A stretch of 64,000 bases of DNA, from positions 7,130,001 to 7,194,000 of the forward strand of contig NZ_CP059572.1 of NCBI RefSeq assembly GCF_019175365.1. Reading direction: 5' to 3'. A model generated the notes under the pieces. It saw only the letters and a program-made list of their open reading frames with translations. It was not told where the DNA came from and ran no database searches. The position numbers and the translations under genes were made by a program. The first letter of the stretch is position 1. Every line of letters starts with the position of its first letter. Of this stretch, positions 62,279 to 64,000 are shown one piece after another. Source of the stretch: Actinomadura graeca (GTDB lineage: Bacteria > Actinomycetota > Actinomycetes > Streptosporangiales > Streptosporangiaceae).

Positions 62279-62427
62279 GTCACATCCAAAGACGGCGGAG
62301 GTGCACAGGCGGAGAGCAGAGTGAACGTCGGCTGAGGTTCCGACTGAGGTTCCTGTTTGAGACAGGTTTCTGGCCCGCACGGCCCTGTTGACCCCGCTCG
62401 GGGGCCGTGCGGGCCAGAAGCCTTTTT
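62279..62427 (+). ncRNA. Candidate small RNA
   Basis: A promoter TTCTTG (62244-62249), 17-base spacer, TAGCGT (62267-62272) predicts a start near 62279. About 150 bases later transcription would end at a very strong terminator (62368-62427). No open frame of useful length lies between; only tiny frames such as GTG AAC GTC GGC TGA near 62312 exist. Direct repeats TAAGTG at 62225-62230 and 62236-62241 (11 bp apart) sit just upstream of the -35, as for an OmpR-type activator. It could alternatively be the 3' leader/attenuator of an unseen transcript. Together with 62111-62278 this fills the gap between the cyclase-fold and TetR genes. Confidence 0.45.
62368..62427 (+). terminator. 18-bp perfect-stem intrinsic terminator
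   Basis: TTCTGGCCCGCACGGCCC (62368-62385) and GGGCCGTGCGGGCCAGAA (62402-62419) are perfectly complementary over 18 bp with a 16-base loop, followed by GCCTTTTT. The T run is on the plus strand, so it ends plus-strand transcription and also shields the convergent TetR gene. Confidence 0.9.
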
Positions 62428-62987
62428 CACGCCCGGGGGAGCGCGCCCAGAAGGAGCAGGCGGAACGCGTCGGCGGTGCCGGTGGCGGCGGTGTCGCCGG
62501 TGGCGAGCCGGCGGACGGCGAGGCCGTAGAGCATGGCGACCACGGCCGGGGCGTGCCGGTCGGCGTCGGGGATGCCCAGGTCCGTCAGGACGGCCGCGGC
62601 CAGGCGGTCGTAGGCGGCGACGGAGCGGGTCGAGGCGTCGCGGATGCCGGGGTCGCGGGCGGCGTGCAGGTGCAGTTCGAGGTTGGCGACCTGCTCGGGG
62701 CCGTGGGCGAACCCCGCCACGGCCCTCTCCACCTGGTCGGCGGCCTGGTCGGGGCCGATGCCCGAGTCGGCGAGGGCGGCCACGTGGGCGGTGATGCGGG
62801 CGATCTCGTCGTCGACGAAGGCGCGCAGGGCCTCGCGGAGCAGGTCGTCCTGGCTGGGGAAGTGGTAGGTGAGCGAGCCGAGGGAGACCCCGGCCTCGCG
62901 GGCCACGGCGCGGTTGGTCACGGCGCCGATGCCCTGCTCGCCGATGAGGCGGAGGGTGGCCTGGACGATCTGGTCGCGGGCGCTCAT
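62427..62987 (-). CDS. TetR-family repressor
   Basis: The 186-residue regulator has an N-terminal HTH (RDQIVQATLRLIGEQGIGAV, TNRAVAREAGVSLGSLTYHF) and a TetR_C ligand-binding domain. The HTH variant SLGSLTYHFPSQDDLL is typical of a common actinobacterial group. ATG at 62987. It is divergent from an amidase gene with a perfect 18-bp palindrome between the starts, so it most likely represses that gene and itself. The inducing ligand could be the amidase substrate; that is inference. Confidence 0.9.
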   Translation of the reverse strand: MSARDQIVQATLRLIGEQGIGAVTNRAVAREAGVSLGSLTYHFPSQDDLLREALRAFVDDEIARITAHVAALADSGIGPDQAADQVERAVAGFAHGPEQVANLELHLHAARDPGIRDASTRSVAAYDRLAAAVLTDLGIPDADRHAPAVVAMLYGLAVRRLATGDTAATGTADAFRLLLLGALPRA

Positions 62988-63025
62988 CGGTGCACAGTCT
63001 TCCCCAGGACGACGGCCGCCGCTAT

Positions 63026-63043
63026 CGTTCGTTCGAACGAACG
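63026..63043. promoter_or_regulatory. TetR operator palindrome
   Basis: CGTTCGTTCGAACGAACG is a perfect 18-bp palindrome midway between the divergent TetR and amidase starts. It overlaps a TATCGT -10-like element (63023-63028) for the amidase gene. Size, symmetry and position are typical of a TetR operator. Confidence 0.8.
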
Positions 63044-63058
63044 AGACCGGGAGGCCGC

Positions 63059-64000
63059 GTGGAGCGGGGACTGGCGGAGCAGGCGGAGGCGCTGGCGGCG
63101 GGTGAGGTCTCGGCCGCGGAGCTGGTCGCCGGCGCGCTGGAGGTCATCGGGCGGCGGGCGCCGCTCGGGGCGTTCCGGGTCGTCCGGGAAGAGGCGGCCC
63201 TGGCCGAGGCGGCGCGGGCGGACGAGCGGCTGGCCGCGGGGGAACGGCTGCCGCTGCTCGGGGTGCCGGTCGCCATCAAGGACGACACCGACCTCGCGGG
63301 GGAGACGACGCCGTTCGCGGTGGCCGGGGCCCACCTGCCCGCCACGCGGGACGCGGAACCGGTGCGGAGGTTGCGGGCGGCGGGCGCGGTCATCGTGGGG
63401 AAGACGACGACGTGCGAGGCCGGGCTGTGGCCTTTCAGCGAGTCGCCGGCGTTCGGGGCGGCGCGCAATCCGTGGAACCCGGAGTACACGCCGGGGGGCT
63501 CGTCCGGCGGCTCGGCGGCCGCCGTGGCGGCGGGCATGGTCGCGGCGGCGGTGGGGTCGGACGGGGCGGGGTCGATCCGGATCCCGGCGGCGTGGACGGG
63601 GCTGGTCGGCATCAAGCCGCAGCGGGGCCGGGTCTCGGCCTATCCGCGGACCGATCCCTTCCACGGCATCACGGTGTGGGGGGCGCTCGCGCGGAGCGTC
63701 GGTGACGCCGCGCTCCTGCTGGACGTCCTCGCGGGGAGCCATCCGGACGACGTCCACCAGATCGACCCGCCCGCCCGCCCCTTCGTGGAGGCGGTCCGGA
63801 GGGAGCCGCGGAGGCTCCGTGTCGCAGTCTCGTACCGGACGGCGTTCGGCGTCGGTTCGAGGCTCGATCCGGAGATCCGCGTGGCGGTCGAGCGGATCGC
63901 GCGCAGGCTCACCGACCTGGGGCACAAGGTGTTCCCGGCCGATCCCGACTACGGGCCCGTGGCGCTCGGGCTGGTCCCGAGGGCGACGGCGGGCGTCGCC
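63059..64000 (+). CDS. Amidase-signature enzyme, N-terminal part
   Basis: The gene runs off the window after 314 codons. It shows the amidase signature triad: Lys74 in VAIKDD, cis-Ser149 in TPGGSSGGSAAAVAAGM and nucleophile Ser172 in VGSDGAGSIRIPAAWTG, followed by GIKPQRGRVS. These enzymes hydrolyse small amides or act on indoleacetamide, urea derivatives and similar compounds. GTG at 63059 has GGGAGG 5 bases upstream. It is divergent from the TetR gene and probably its target. No GatC or GatB gene is visible, so it is not the tRNA amidotransferase subunit by context. Confidence 0.9.
   Translation, partial: MERGLAEQAEALAAGEVSAAELVAGALEVIGRRAPLGAFRVVREEAALAEAARADERLAAGERLPLLGVPVAIKDDTDLAGETTPFAVAGAHLPATRDAEPVRRLRAAGAVIVGKTTTCEAGLWPFSESPAFGAARNPWNPEYTPGGSSGGSAAAVAAGMVAAAVGSDGAGSIRIPAAWTGLVGIKPQRGRVSAYPRTDPFHGITVWGALARSVGDAALLLDVLAGSHPDDVHQIDPPARPFVEAVRREPRRLRVAVSYRTAFGVGSRLDPEIRVAVERIARRLTDLGHKVFPADPDYGPVALGLVPRATAGVA

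Overview
The window is very GC-rich and densely coded. It reads as a chromosomal segment of a filamentous actinobacterium, probably Thermomonosporaceae/Actinomadura-like. This is inferred from the non-mevalonate block dxr-rip1-ispG-GNAT, the DivIVA-motif gene after rlmN, GTGA/ATGA start-stop overlaps, many GTG starts and several apparently leaderless genes. No tRNA, rRNA, CRISPR array or intact insertion sequence was seen.

Layout. 1-5.2 kb: the 3' end of rlmN, a DivIVA-motif protein, a DUF1963 protein, an 18-bp minisatellite, a VOC protein, a two-gene ABC exporter, a HIT protein and a small RHH-like protein. 5.3-11.6 kb: an Lrp/AsnC regulator divergent from an aldehyde dehydrogenase plus potADBC-like polyamine uptake operon. 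11.5-14.3 kb: a PH-domain membrane protein, an unknown protein and a membrane-anchored coiled-coil protein. 14.4-24.0 kb: a minus-strand signalling operon (coiled-coil, PknG-type kinase, PP2C phosphatase, VWA, FHA, GlnX-like membrane sensor, GlnH-like binding lipoprotein). Three of its cytosolic proteins carry the same kind of short zinc ribbons. 24.2-33.2 kb: a stand-alone WYL protein, an SDR remnant, a YbdK-type glutamate-cysteine ligase, an alpha/beta hydrolase, a PucR regulator divergent from an omega-aminotransferase/MmsA pair, and a membrane glycosyltransferase.

33.4-36.3 kb: a small conserved protein, an orphan binding lipoprotein, and a tandem repeat array whose copies preserve predicted RNA stems by compensatory changes; one copy also supplies the 3' end of a small CxxC protein gene. 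36.3-47.9 kb: an orphan histidine kinase, dxr, rip1, ispG with a strong terminator, three tandem secreted TAP-like peptidase paralogues, and the GNAT gene normally next to ispG. 48-57.4 kb: two paralogous HTH proteins, a DUF3037/HipA-like kinase pair divergent from a cyclase-family hydrolase, a DUF4870 protein, a membrane protein divergent from an OmpR-type two-component system, a secreted GH18 protein preceded by an OmpR-style direct repeat, and a secreted SH3 protein. 57.5-64 kb: a double-length TetR protein, a large gene-poor spacer, a third possible relative of the HTH family, a cyclase-fold protein, a candidate small RNA with a very strong terminator, and a TetR/amidase pair around a perfect 18-bp palindrome.

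The strongest systems are (i) the GlnX-GlnH-PknG signalling island, which by analogy with mycobacteria would couple extracellular acidic amino acids to phosphorylation of central metabolism and here has its own phosphatase, FHA and VWA modules, and (ii) the structured repeat array at 35.5-35.9 kb. Polyamine and omega-amino acid catabolism are represented by two separate operons, each with its own divergent regulator and visible inverted-repeat sites.
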